Notes: a model not told the origin generated them from the letters alone. Shown: positions 1-10,336, numbered from the stretch's first letter. The stretch: 36,435 bases of DNA from an uncultured Eubacteriales bacterium (GCA_900317985.1 ONJD01000006.1:1-36435); one strand, 5' to 3'. Program-made: numbers and translations.

Positions 1-726
1 GCCATCAACATCTGCGGCCGGCTGGGCATTCCCGTGGATTACACCCTGACCGGCGCCCAGGTGGAAAAGATGGACGACCAGGAGCTCAAGGACGCCTGCG
101 AAAAATGCCATATTTTCTCCAAGCTCTCGCCTTACCAGAAACAGCGGGTGGTGAAGGCCTTCCAGAGCAACGGCCACACCGTGGGCTACATGGGCGACGG
201 CATCAACGACAGCCTGCCCCTGAAGCAGGCGGATGTCGGCATCTCCGTGGACACGGCGGTGGACATCGCCAAGGAGGTCGCGGACATCATCCTGCTGGAG
301 AAGGACCTGAACGTGCTGGACGAGGGCGTCATCGAGGGCCGCAGGACCTTCGCGAACATGTCCAAGTACCTGAAGATGTCGGTCAGCGGCAACTTCGGCA
401 ACATGTTCTCCGTGCTGATCGCCAGCATCTTCCTCCCCTTCCTGCCTATGCTGCCGCTGCATATCCTGGTGCAGAACATCCTGAACGATTTTGCCCAGCT
501 GGGCATGCCCTTCGACCACGTGGAGGACGAGTACATACGCCTGCCGAAGAAGTGGGACATCCCGGGCATCAAGAAGTTCATGGTGTACTTCGGCCTGCTC
601 AGCACCGTGCTGGACGTGCTGTGCTTCCTGGTGATGTGGTACATCTTCAAATTCAACAGCGTCCAGACGGCCGGGTACTTCCAGTGCGGCAGGTACAGGA
701 GCATGTCGTCCCCCATGACGAAGTAG
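1..726 (+). CDS. mgtA: Magnesium-translocating P-type ATPase, C-terminal part (both ends incomplete)
   Basis: The frame is open from base 1, so the gene starts outside the window. Seen: the P-type ATPase hinge motif GDGIND at bases 193-210, followed by ADVGISVDTAVDIAKEVAD and then several hydrophobic membrane segments with MLPLHILVQNILNDFAQLGMP-type sequence, typical of the P3B MgtA/MgtB family. These proteins sit in the inner membrane and import Mg2+ at the cost of ATP. Family-like sequence stops at GYFQ (about base 684). The last 14 codons (685-726) are simply the antisense of nadD. A normal MgtA would continue for roughly 60-80 residues, including the final membrane helices. The encoded pump is therefore truncated, or this is an assembly join. 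Family assignment is firm; function of this copy is doubtful. Confidence 0.85.
   Translation, partial: AINICGRLGIPVDYTLTGAQVEKMDDQELKDACEKCHIFSKLSPYQKQRVVKAFQSNGHTVGYMGDGINDSLPLKQADVGISVDTAVDIAKEVADIILLEKDLNVLDEGVIEGRRTFANMSKYLKMSVSGNFGNMFSVLIASIFLPFLPMLPLHILVQNILNDFAQLGMPFDHVEDEYIRLPKKWDIPGIKKFMVYFGLLSTVLDVLCFLVMWYIFKFNSVQTAGYFQCGRYRSMSSPMTK
678..684. other. Junction between truncated mgtA and truncated nadD
   Basis: MgtA-like sequence on the plus strand ends at base 684 and NadD-like sequence on the minus strand ends at base 678. The two ends share the bases CTTCCAG. Both genes lose their 3' ends at the same point, which is the mark of an inversion or deletion breakpoint, or of a chimeric contig, joined at a microhomology. 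Confidence 0.6.
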
Positions 727-1082
727 AGTTCAGCAGGAGTTTTCTCTCCCGTCTCTGGGTCGACCTCGTCGTACTGCTCGTGCAGGTCTTCGAGGGTCAT
801 CCAGGTGTAACTGGTGTCTCCCCGGGCGATCTCATAGTCCGAGACTTCGAACGGCGTCTCTTCTTCGGCGGTGTCTTCGAAGCAGAGCCGGCACATCGCC
901 AGACGGTCTTCGCCGGAGGCGAGGTCGGGCGCCGCTTTGTGGGGCGGCACGAAGGTCGGGATGATGAGCACCTTGTCGAGGGGCAGGCCGATGGCGGCCA
1001 TCTGGTCGCGGAAATCTTCCGCGATGTGCCGGTGGCCTTTGTGGGGCGGGTTGAACGTTCCCCCGAAAATGCCGATACGCAT
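678..1082 (-). CDS. nadD: Nicotinate-nucleotide adenylyltransferase, truncated at the C-terminus
   Basis: NadD adenylates nicotinate mononucleotide in NAD synthesis. The start is the ATG at 1080-1082 (MRIGIFGG), because the family begins there; an open frame extends upstream to 1169. Seen: GGTFNPPHKGH (residues 7-17, with the HxGH nucleotidyltransferase motif), the PTFVPPHK stretch, and FVMGDDMLLYLPHWK at residues 121-135. After that WK the family resemblance ends and the open frame (to base 186) is only antisense of mgtA. The normal protein is about 200 residues, so the C-terminal third with the conserved ISSTxIR motif is missing. It lies after yhbY, its usual partner in Firmicutes. Because nadD is normally essential, an assembly error or a second copy elsewhere is likely. 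Confidence 0.8.
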
Positions 1083-1189
1083 AGGCTCTGTCCTCTCTGG
1101 TGGTTTTGGTTGGCTCTCTGGCTTACTGCTGTTTACTGGCGGTTTCTCTACCCGCGAGTTCCGGCCCAAGGCTTTCTGCCCGGCCGCAC

Positions 1190-1570
1190 TTACCGCTTCT
1201 GGCGCAGTTTGTGCGTACCTTTGGCTTCCAGTTTCGCTTTCCGCTTCTTGGCGGCCGCGGCCCGCTTGATGTTCTGCTCTTTCTGTTTTTCCTTGTCGTG
1301 CTTCTCCTGGCTGTAGCGGTACAGGATGATGACGCCGCCCACGACGCCGATGACTTCGGCACCGGTGGCTTTGCTCAGTTCCTCGGCCGCCTCTTTCGGG
1401 GAGATCGGCGTGGTCTCGAGGAGCACGCGGACTTTGATGAGCTCTCTCGTGGTGAGAGCTTCATCGACTTGTTTATAGAAGGCTTCGGACAGGCCGCCCT
1501 TGCCGATCTGGAAAATGGGGTCCAGATGGTGGGACTCTGCCCGGAGAGCCGCTCGTTCTTTACTGGTCAA
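1190..1570 (-). CDS. yhbY: YhbY-family (CRM domain) ribosome-associated RNA-binding protein
   Basis: A 126-residue protein. The first ~95 residues match the YhbY/CRM fold: MTSKERAALRAESHHLDPIFQIGKGG-like start with the GKGG loop near residues 23-26, then VRVLLETTP and a hydrophobic VIGVVGGVIILYR strand. The remaining tail is highly basic (Lys/Arg/Gln-rich). The family binds pre-50S particles and helps ribosome assembly. The start is TTG at 1568-1570: an AGGAG lies 7 bases upstream (1578-1582 on the complementary strand) and no ATG is available in frame. It sits between rdgB and nadD; yhbY-nadD is a common Firmicute pair. The leader is an unusual GCAAAA repeat tract, listed separately. Confidence 0.88.
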   Translation of the reverse strand: MTSKERAALRAESHHLDPIFQIGKGGLSEAFYKQVDEALTTRELIKVRVLLETTPISPKEAAEELSKATGAEVIGVVGGVIILYRYSQEKHDKEKQKEQNIKRAAAAKKRKAKLEAKGTHKLRQKR

Positions 1571-1581
1571 ATGGGTTCTCC

Positions 1582-1680
1582 TTTTGCTTATTGTTTTGCT
1601 TATTGTTTTGCTTTTGTTTTGCTTTTGTTTTGCTTTTGCTTTGCTTTTGCTTTGGCTTTGCTTTTGCTTTTCTCTCTTAG
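1582..1680 (-). repeat. GCAAAA/GCAAA simple-sequence tract in the yhbY leader
   Basis: On the plus strand this is a run of TTTTGC, TTTGC and TTTTGCTTATTG units, about a dozen in 100 bases, ending at the yhbY ribosome binding site. In the mRNA it reads as purine-rich GCAAAA repeats with almost no possible secondary structure. Two TTATTGTTTTGC units are perfect copies. Tract length can vary by slippage, so it may affect translation of yhbY or simply be a neutral microsatellite. Confidence 0.75.
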
Positions 1681-1710
1681 CTTTCGCTCAAGCTTATCTT
1701 CTTTCTAAAC

Positions 1711-2352
1711 TTATAATTCTTTTTTCAGGATGTCATACATGTTTTGCAGGCCGCGGCTGCGGTGGGACTGGCTGTCCTTGACCGCCGGCGGGACTTCGCC
1801 GAAGGTCTGGGTGAACTCACCCGTTGCGGCCTGTTCGTTGGACTCGGTGCCGGCAGTGGAGACGAGGAACAGCGGGTCGTAGCCGAAGCCGCCGTTGCCG
1901 TGCCGCTCATGGGCGATCCGCCCGTAGCACTCGCCGCGGGTCACGAATTCCCGGCCGTCCGGGAAGACCGCCGCGACGGCCGCCACGTAGTGGGCGGTGC
2001 GCTGCTCGTCGGGGACATCGGCGAGGAGGCGGAGGAGCTTGTCGTTGTTCGCCTCATCGTCGCCGTTCGTCTCGCCGTCCCCGCTCCAGCGGGCGGAGTA
2101 GAGGCCGGGCGCGCCGTCGAGGGCGTCGACGCAGAGGCCCGAGTCGTCCGCGAGCGTCGGGACCCCGGCGAGCATGCAGCCCGCCCGCGCCTTGATGAGC
2201 GCGTTCTCTTCAAAGGTGGTCCCGGTCTCTTCGACATCCGGGTATTGCAGGCCCAGTTCTCCGGCGGTCTTGATCTCGATGCCGAGCGGCGCGAGGATCC
2301 GGGAGAACTCGGTCTTCTTATGTTTATTCTGCGTTGCGATCAAAAAAATCAT
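1711..2352 (-). CDS. rdgB: RdgB/HAM1-family XTP/dITP pyrophosphatase
   Basis: A house-cleaning enzyme that hydrolyses non-canonical purine triphosphates (dITP, XTP) to the monophosphate and pyrophosphate, keeping them out of DNA. Seen in the 213 residues: N-terminal IATQNKHKKTEF (the family's T-x-N-x-x-K substrate motif), VEETGTTFEENALIKA, the DDSGLCVDALDGAPGLYSARWSG block, and the C-terminal GGFGYDPLF and SHRSRGLQ motifs. Length is near the usual ~200; a short insert (STAGTESNEQAATGE) follows GYDPLF. The start ATG at 2350-2352 has only a weak AGGA upstream. It lies downstream of ftsY after a 313-base repeat-rich gap and before yhbY. The identification is firm. Confidence 0.92.
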   Translation of the reverse strand: MIFLIATQNKHKKTEFSRILAPLGIEIKTAGELGLQYPDVEETGTTFEENALIKARAGCMLAGVPTLADDSGLCVDALDGAPGLYSARWSGDGETNGDDEANNDKLLRLLADVPDEQRTAHYVAAVAAVFPDGREFVTRGECYGRIAHERHGNGGFGYDPLFLVSTAGTESNEQAATGEFTQTFGEVPPAVKDSQSHRSRGLQNMYDILKKEL

Positions 2353-2665
2353 TTGATAATTCCTGCTTGTCTGCTGTATTCCTGCTTGTCTGCTGTATTA
2401 TGCTTGCAGGTCGGAATCGTTTCCAACTATCTGGGTTTCATTCCATTTTTGTCGGAATTTCAAGCCATTTCACTTCGATATTTCCAACAAAAACTTCATT
2501 GTTTTCCGTTTAGATGGAGATTTCTCCATCTGTTCGTGCAGTTTTGGCGATTCAGATGGAAAAACGTGGCAAATCCGGTCCTTTCATCCATCTCTGCTCG
2601 AGCTTTTCTTGAACCAGATGGAGATTTCTCCATCTATTCACGCAATGTGAGGGACTCAGATGGAA
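2353..2665. repeat. Repeat-filled gap between ftsY and rdgB
   Basis: No gene is visible. A 19-bp unit, CCTGCTTGTCTGCTGTATT, is present twice in perfect tandem (2362-2380 and 2381-2399). AGATGGAGA-TT-TCTCCATCT hairpins occur at 2512-2531 and 2616-2635. Single AGATGGA or TCCATCT copies lie at about 2554, 2586 and 2658. TTGGCGATTC, a variant of the junction motif, is at 2544-2553. No T-run follows the hairpins, so they are not standard terminators. The same AGATGGAG family appears again at 36355-36435. Confidence 0.7.
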
Positions 2666-4906
<2,241 letters not shown>

Positions 4907-4934
4907 AGGTTTCTCCTTCTAAGGCGATTTATTG

Positions 4935-7900
4935 TTAGTTGAGACCCAGTTCCTTCGCCATCTCGGCGGTGCGCAGGGAGAGCAGCTTCGAGACGCCCTC
5001 CTCCTGCATGGTAACGCCGTACATGATGTCGGCTTCTTCCATGGTGCCGCGCCGGTGGGTGATGAGGATGAACTGGGTGTTTTCCGTCATGTTTCGGACG
5101 TACTGGGCAAAGCGCGCGACATTGACGTCATCCAGCGCGGCCTCGACCTCGTCGAAAATACAGAACGGGGCGGGCGTGACTTTCAGGATGGCGAACAGCA
5201 GCGCGATGGCCGAAAGGCCTTTTTCGCCGCCGGACAGAAGGTCGATGTTCTGGACGTTCTTGCCCGGGGGCTGGACTTCGATGTTGATGGGCGTCTCGAG
5301 GATGTCGGACTCGTCCTCCAGGACCAGGGCCGCCTTGCCGCCGCCGAAGAGTTCGGCGAAGGTGGAGCCGAAGGCCTTGTTGATGCGGGCGAACTGCTCC
5401 GCGAACTGTTTGGACATGTTGCCGGTGAGTTCCTCGATGAGGTCGAGAAGTTCTTTCTTGGAGCGCTCTACATCGCCCACCTGTTCGGTGAGGAATTCGT
5501 ACCGCTCGGAGACTTCCTTGTACTCCTCGATGGCGCCGACGTTGACGGAACCGAGGGCTTTGATCTGCTGCCGGACTTCGGACAGGGCGCCGCGGGTGCC
5601 GGTCGGGTCTTCCGTCGGCTGTGCCACTTCGGCCGCCTCTCTGCGGGTCAGCTCATACTCGTCGAAGAGTTTGTTGACCGTGTCGTCGTAGTCGCGCAGC
5701 ATGTTGGCCTTGCGCTCTTCGAGACGTGCCAGTTCGCCGGAGATCTGCTCCCGCTCCGTGGTCTTGTTCCGCTCGAGCAGGCGCAGCTTGCCGCTCTCGG
5801 CTTCCTTCTCCTCCCGCTCCGCGGTGAGGGCGTCGATCTTCTCTTTGGACGTATCGCCCTTCTGGCGCAGGCCGGCCACTTCTTCTTTCAGCGCGGCGAT
5901 CTGCTCCGTCAGGCCTTCGTTCTCTTTCTGGATGCCCGCGATCTCTTCGTCGAGGGCCTGTTTCCGCTCGGTGACGGCGGCCGCGACTTCCTCATAGCGG
6001 GCGATGAGTTCCCGGTGTGTCTGCATGTCCTTCGTGAGGGACACGATCTCGACGTTGATGGCCATGACGCGGGCGGAGGTCTCTTCGAAGGACTTGCGGA
6101 TCTCCTCCAGGCGTCCGGTGGCGTCGTCGGACTTCTGCTCGACGGCGGTGACCTGCGCGTCCAGCTCCGCCTCTTCTTTGGCGGCGGCTTCCGCTTCTTT
6201 CTTCAGCTCGGCGATACGCTCGTTCGCGGAGGACTGCTCGTCTTCCAGCTCCTGCAGCGTGGCGCCGACAGAAGAGAGCTGGCTCTCGGCCAGTTCGAGC
6301 GCGCTCTCGGCGCGGACCTTCTCTTCGTTGGCGTTGATGAGGTCGGCCTGGACCGCCTCCAGTTCGGCAGAGGCGTTGGCGGACTCGGCCTGCGCCTGTT
6401 CGAACTCTTTCTCCGCGGCGTCAAGCTTCTCGAGAAGCTTCTGCGCCTCTTTACGGAGGCTCTCGATGGCGCCGGACCGGGCCATGAGTCCCGCGTTCTT
6501 CACACGGGAGCCGCCGGTCATGGAACCGCCGGCGTTGATGACCTGACCGTCGAGGGTGACGATCTTGAACCGGTTTTTATATTTGCGTCCGAGAGCCACG
6601 GCCGCGTCCATGTCTTCGACAACGACGGTGCGGGCGAGCTGGGCCCGGACGATCTCTTCATACTTTTTGTCCGTCTTCACGAGGTTGGCGGCGATGTCGA
6701 TGTAGCCGAAGCAGTCTTCGAGGCCGTTCTCCTGCAGGGTCTTCCCGCGGATGGCGGAGATGGGCAGGAACGTGGCCCGGCCGCCGTTCGAGTTCTTCAG
6801 GAACTGGATGGCCCGCTTGGCGTCGTTCTCGTTGTCGACGACCAGGAACTGGACGGCGGCGCCGAGGGCCGTTTCAATGGCGGTGCTGTACTTGTCCGGC
6901 ACGTTCAGGAGCTGGGACAGCGGGCCGTGGATGCCCCGCAGGGTGCCCCGGCGGGACTCCTGCATGACGGACTTGACCGCGCCGGCATAGCCCTCCATGT
7001 TCTTCTCGAGGTCTTCGAGCATGCGGACGCGTCCGGACTTCTGTTCGGACTCCCGGCGCAGGGCCTCGAAGGCCTCCCGGCGGGCGGCAAGGCGCTCGTT
7101 CCGCTTCTGCTGACGGAGTTCATAGCCGTCGATCGAGTTCTGCAGGGACGTGACCGTCTCGTTGCATTCCTCGAGGTGCTTCTTCGCTTTTTCCACTTCC
7201 GTGGCCAGGTTCAGGTGCAGGGTGCGGCGTTCGCCGGCGGACTCTTCCGCTCTCGCGGTGCGGTCTTTGACCTCCTCGATGGCGGTCTCGGCCGCGGACT
7301 TCCGGATGCGGGCATCGGACAGTTTGGCGGCGAGTTCGGACAGCTCTTTGGCGTGGGAGTCCTGGGACTCCTCCTGCCGGCTGATGGCCGCCTGGAAGTC
7401 CTCGCTCTCTTTGGCGATGGCCTCCATTTCGGCCTGTTTCTCGTCGATCCTGGCCTGGAGGGCAGCGATGGCTTCGTTCGCCTCGGCGATGTGCCCCCTG
7501 CGCTCCTCCTGCTCCGCGTCGTGGGACTCCTTGTCCTGTTCGAGACGGGCAATGGCCTGGTTGTTGAGCTCTATGGTGTTCTCCGCGACGGCGATCTTCG
7601 CGTTGCGGTCGGCGATCTGTTCTTCGTCGCCGGACGCCGCCATGCGGATCTCTTCGATCTGTAAGGTGATGTTCCGGACCGCTTCCGTCGCGGCTTCGGT
7701 GTCGGCCTCGATCTTGGCGAGGGCCTCCTCCGCGTCGTGGTACTGGGCCTGGGACACTTCGACTTTGTGCTCCTGCTCTGTGAGCCGGGTCTTCAGGTTG
7801 TCGATGGTGTAGAGCCAGAGGGAGATCTCGAGGGTCTTCTTCTGCTCGGCGAGGACCAGGAATTTCTGGGCCTTTTCGCTCTGGGTCTTAAGGGGACCGA

Positions 7901-8504
7901 CGCGGGACTCGAGTTCCGCGAGGATGTCTCTCAGACGGACGAGGTTTTCCTCAGCCCGGTCCAGACGACGGATGGCGTCCGTGCGGCGGTAACGGAAGTG
8001 GGAGATGCCCGCGGCTTCCTCGAGCATATCGCGCCGGCCGCTGGACTTGCCGGAGATCATGTCGGCGACCTTGCCCTGGGAGACCATGGAGTAGCCGTCC
8101 CGGCCGAGGCCGGTGTCCATGAACAGCTCGTTGACGTCCTTCAGACGGACCTGTTCCCCGTTGATGCGGTATTCCGACTCGCCCGAGCGGAAATAGCGCC
8201 GGGTGACCGAGACTTCCTTCTTGTCGTAGGGCAGCGTGCCGTCCGAGTTGTCGAGCCGCAGCGTGACTTCCGCGTACCCCAGGGCACGGCGCTTGTCCGT
8301 GCCGCCGAAGATGACGTCTTCCATTTTCGAGCCGCGCAGGTTCTTCGTGGACTGCTCGCCGAGGACCCAGCGGACCGCGTCGGAAATATTCGATTTTCCG
8401 GAGCCGTTCGGGCCCACGACCGCCGTCATACCGCGGTCAAATTCCAGCACGGTCTTGTCCGGGAAGGACTTGAAACCCTGCAGTTCGAGTGCTTTCAAAA
8501 CCAT
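4935..8504 (-). CDS. smc: Chromosome segregation ATPase SMC
   Basis: The 1189-residue SMC subunit of the bacterial condensin complex, which with ScpA/ScpB organises and separates chromosomes. Seen: Walker A GPNGSGKS at 31-38, long coiled coils rich in Glu/Ala/Lys on either side, a hinge domain at about 515-680 (ending in the GGSMTGGS motif), the ABC signature LSGGEKG at 1090-1096 (the family more often has GEKAL; here GEKGLSA), and Walker B CIFDEVEAALD at 1115-1125. Length is normal. The start ATG at 8502-8504 is preceded by AAGGAG, with a longish 11-base gap. It lies between the radical SAM gene and ftsY, the common rnc-smc-ftsY arrangement. GGCGATTTA copies sit just outside both ends of the gene. 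Confidence 0.97.
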   Translation of the reverse strand: MVLKALELQGFKSFPDKTVLEFDRGMTAVVGPNGSGKSNISDAVRWVLGEQSTKNLRGSKMEDVIFGGTDKRRALGYAEVTLRLDNSDGTLPYDKKEVSVTRRYFRSGESEYRINGEQVRLKDVNELFMDTGLGRDGYSMVSQGKVADMISGKSSGRRDMLEEAAGISHFRYRRTDAIRRLDRAEENLVRLRDILAELESRVGPLKTQSEKAQKFLVLAEQKKTLEISLWLYTIDNLKTRLTEQEHKVEVSQAQYHDAEEALAKIEADTEAATEAVRNITLQIEEIRMAASGDEEQIADRNAKIAVAENTIELNNQAIARLEQDKESHDAEQEERRGHIAEANEAIAALQARIDEKQAEMEAIAKESEDFQAAISRQEESQDSHAKELSELAAKLSDARIRKSAAETAIEEVKDRTARAEESAGERRTLHLNLATEVEKAKKHLEECNETVTSLQNSIDGYELRQQKRNERLAARREAFEALRRESEQKSGRVRMLEDLEKNMEGYAGAVKSVMQESRRGTLRGIHGPLSQLLNVPDKYSTAIETALGAAVQFLVVDNENDAKRAIQFLKNSNGGRATFLPISAIRGKTLQENGLEDCFGYIDIAANLVKTDKKYEEIVRAQLARTVVVEDMDAAVALGRKYKNRFKIVTLDGQVINAGGSMTGGSRVKNAGLMARSGAIESLRKEAQKLLEKLDAAEKEFEQAQAESANASAELEAVQADLINANEEKVRAESALELAESQLSSVGATLQELEDEQSSANERIAELKKEAEAAAKEEAELDAQVTAVEQKSDDATGRLEEIRKSFEETSARVMAINVEIVSLTKDMQTHRELIARYEEVAAAVTERKQALDEEIAGIQKENEGLTEQIAALKEEVAGLRQKGDTSKEKIDALTAEREEKEAESGKLRLLERNKTTEREQISGELARLEERKANMLRDYDDTVNKLFDEYELTRREAAEVAQPTEDPTGTRGALSEVRQQIKALGSVNVGAIEEYKEVSERYEFLTEQVGDVERSKKELLDLIEELTGNMSKQFAEQFARINKAFGSTFAELFGGGKAALVLEDESDILETPINIEVQPPGKNVQNIDLLSGGEKGLSAIALLFAILKVTPAPFCIFDEVEAALDDVNVARFAQYVRNMTENTQFILITHRRGTMEEADIMYGVTMQEEGVSKLLSLRTAEMAKELGLN

Positions 8505-8565
8505 AAGTAGTTGGTCTCCTTAAGTTGGCGATTTACGGGTGGATCTTGTTTGCCGGGGCAAACAA

Positions 8566-9618
8566 TCAATCTTTTAAAACTGCAACTTCATATTTGTGCA
8601 AATTCTCATCTGCTTTTACCTGGCAGTCATAGCCAAGTCTCTTTAACTCTTTGAGATTCTCCCTCTTCTGCCCGACCATCTTCGAGATCTCGGAGGGCGC
8701 GACGAGGAGGTTGGCGGTTTTGGTGTCCGCCGGTGAAGCGGGCCCCGAGGGGGGCGGTGCGTCCGGTGTGGCGCCGAGCGCCGCGAGGGCGCGGGCGAGG
8801 TAGATCCGGCTTTCGCAGAGTTCGCGAAAGGCGGGGTGGTACGCGCCGGCGAGGCAGCCGTCTTCGACGCCGCCTCCGGAGTGGAGGCCGAGGCGGATGA
8901 CGGCGATGCCCGCGTCGTCGAACTTCGACAGGAGTTCGGCGCAGAGCGGTACCGCGTCGTCGAGGGTCTGCGGAGTGTACTCGCCGGCCCGCCAGAGCCG
9001 CGCGAGTTCCGTGCCCTCGAGCACGACCGTCGGGTAGATGCGGACCGTGGCCGGCGCCAGCGCGATGAGTTCGTCCGCCGTGCGGAGCGCGCCGTCATCG
9101 GTGTCTCCGTAGAGGCCGGTCATCATCTGCAGGCCGAGTTCGAAGCCGCGCGCCTTGATGAGGCGCGAAGCCGTTCGCACGTCGTCCGCGGTGTGCCCGC
9201 GTTTATTGAGTGCCAGGACCCGGTCGTCCATGCTCTGGGCGCCGAGTTCGATGGCTTCCACGTGGTACGTCTTCAACAGGTCGAGGACCTCGTCGTCGAT
9301 GTAGTCGGGCCGGGTCGAGCACCGGATGCCGGTGACGACGGTCCCGATGTACGGCTGGACCGCTTCGAGCAGGGACACCATGTAGTCCCGGTCGATGCCG
9401 GTGAAGCTCCCGCCGAAAAAGGCGAGCTGAGCACCGGTCGTGCCGTGGGCCTCTGCTGTGAGGATGGCGTTCCGGACGTCGTCCGGCGTGCAGGTCTGCG
9501 GGCCCGCGCCCTGTACCGTCTCTCCCACGATGACGTTCTGGTTGCAGAACGTGCACTGCAGCGGGCAGCCGACGTGGTTCACGAACAGCGCGATGTTCGC
9601 GTGTTTCTCCCCCGCCAT
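8566..9618 (-). CDS. Elp3-like radical SAM protein
   Basis: A 350-residue radical SAM enzyme. The [4Fe-4S]-binding CxxxCxxC is C18, C22, C25 (CPLQCTFC), and AFFGGSFTGID near residue 67 is the SAM-binding GGE/GGS-type motif. RCSTRPDYID, ELGAQSMDDRVL and GLQMMTGLYGDT follow the pattern of the Elp3 radical SAM domain. There is no C-terminal acetyltransferase domain, so it is not full Elp3. Genes of this type commonly sit between rnc and smc in Clostridia; the exact substrate is unknown to me. Some homologues are annotated as oxygen-independent coproporphyrinogen oxidase-like, which I think less apt. The start ATG lies one base after the rnc stop, so translation is probably coupled; I see no strong ribosome binding site. 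Confidence 0.85.
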   Translation of the reverse strand: MAGEKHANIALFVNHVGCPLQCTFCNQNVIVGETVQGAGPQTCTPDDVRNAILTAEAHGTTGAQLAFFGGSFTGIDRDYMVSLLEAVQPYIGTVVTGIRCSTRPDYIDDEVLDLLKTYHVEAIELGAQSMDDRVLALNKRGHTADDVRTASRLIKARGFELGLQMMTGLYGDTDDGALRTADELIALAPATVRIYPTVVLEGTELARLWRAGEYTPQTLDDAVPLCAELLSKFDDAGIAVIRLGLHSGGGVEDGCLAGAYHPAFRELCESRIYLARALAALGATPDAPPPSGPASPADTKTANLLVAPSEISKMVGQKRENLKELKRLGYDCQVKADENLHKYEVAVLKD

Positions 9619-9619
9619 C

Positions 9620-10336
9620 TTACAGGCCCATCAGCGCCAGTGCTTCTCTGGCGGCTTCCTGTTCGGCCTGCTTCTTGGTGCGGCCGATGCCTTTTCCGAT
9701 GACGTTGGAGTTCAGGTGCACTTCGACTTCGAAGCGCTTGTTGTGGTCCGGTCCGGACTCGCCGGAGAGGACATATTGGAGCTGCTCTTCGGGGTTCTTC
9801 TGGATGATCTCCTGGAGCTGTGTCTTGTAATCTTTGAACGTGATGGTCTTCTCTTCGACGGCCGTCATGACGAACCGCAGCACGAACTCGCGCGCGGGGT
9901 CGATGGACCCGTCGAGGTAGATGGCGGCGATGACCGCTTCGAACGCGTCGGACACGATGGATGCCCGCTCCCGGCCGCCGTTCTTCTCTTCCCCTTTGCC
10001 GAGGAGGAGGTACGAACCGAGGTCGATCTGCTTCGCGAACTCGAAGAGGCTCTCTTCACAGACCGTGCTGGCGCGCAGCTTGGTCAATCGCCCCTCGGGG
10101 ATGTCGCGGAACGCGTGGAAAAACTTGTCCGCCGTAATGAAACCGAGGACCGAGTCGCCGAGGAATTCGAGGCGCTCGTTGTACTTGTGTCCCGGGCCCT
10201 GTTCGTTGGCGTAGGAGGAGTGGGTCAGCGCGGTGTCGAGGAGGTACAGGTCCGAAAACGTGTACCCGAGCTTGCCTTCCAGTTCGTGGAGGGCCGCTTC
10301 CCGTTCTTCCGTCATTTTTGGCGATTTACCGCTCAT
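9620..10336 (-). CDS. rnc: Ribonuclease III
   Basis: The double-stranded-RNA endonuclease that processes rRNA precursors and some mRNAs. In 238 residues, the RNase III signature NERLEFLGDSVL is at 53-64, the second acidic cluster DAFEAVIAAIYLDG follows near 125-138, and a dsRNA-binding domain takes up the last ~75 residues (GIGRTKKQAEQEAAREAL). The start at 10336 is favoured over MTEERE (10315) because GGAGG lies 7 bases upstream and its ATG overlaps the plsX stop as ATGA. The first codons (GKSPK) are encoded by a copy of the GTAAATCGCCAA motif. acpP, which often lies between plsX and rnc, is absent here. Confidence 0.95.
   Translation of the reverse strand: MSGKSPKMTEEREAALHELEGKLGYTFSDLYLLDTALTHSSYANEQGPGHKYNERLEFLGDSVLGFITADKFFHAFRDIPEGRLTKLRASTVCEESLFEFAKQIDLGSYLLLGKGEEKNGGRERASIVSDAFEAVIAAIYLDGSIDPAREFVLRFVMTAVEEKTITFKDYKTQLQEIIQKNPEEQLQYVLSGESGPDHNKRFEVEVHLNSNVIGKGIGRTKKQAEQEAAREALALMGL

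Noticed and set aside
186..680. C-terminal half of a long NadD (frame open to 186)
   Set aside because: This part is the exact antisense of conserved MgtA codons and has no NadD motifs, so the open frame is accidental.
1711..1910. Small minus-strand frame 1725-1910 and plus-strand frames over rdgB
   Set aside because: They overlap the rdgB gene in other frames and are low-complexity Arg/Ser/Pro products typical of shadows.
2512..2635. AGATGGAGA hairpins as ftsY terminators
   Set aside because: The stems are short (9 bp) and no T-run follows on the minus strand.
4932..7664. Long plus-strand open frame opposite smc (910 codons), and similar long frames opposite topA, trmFO, dprA and ftsY
   Set aside because: High GC keeps the antisense frames open. 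The products are Arg/Gly/Val/Leu-rich with no family motifs, and lie wholly opposite well-defined genes.
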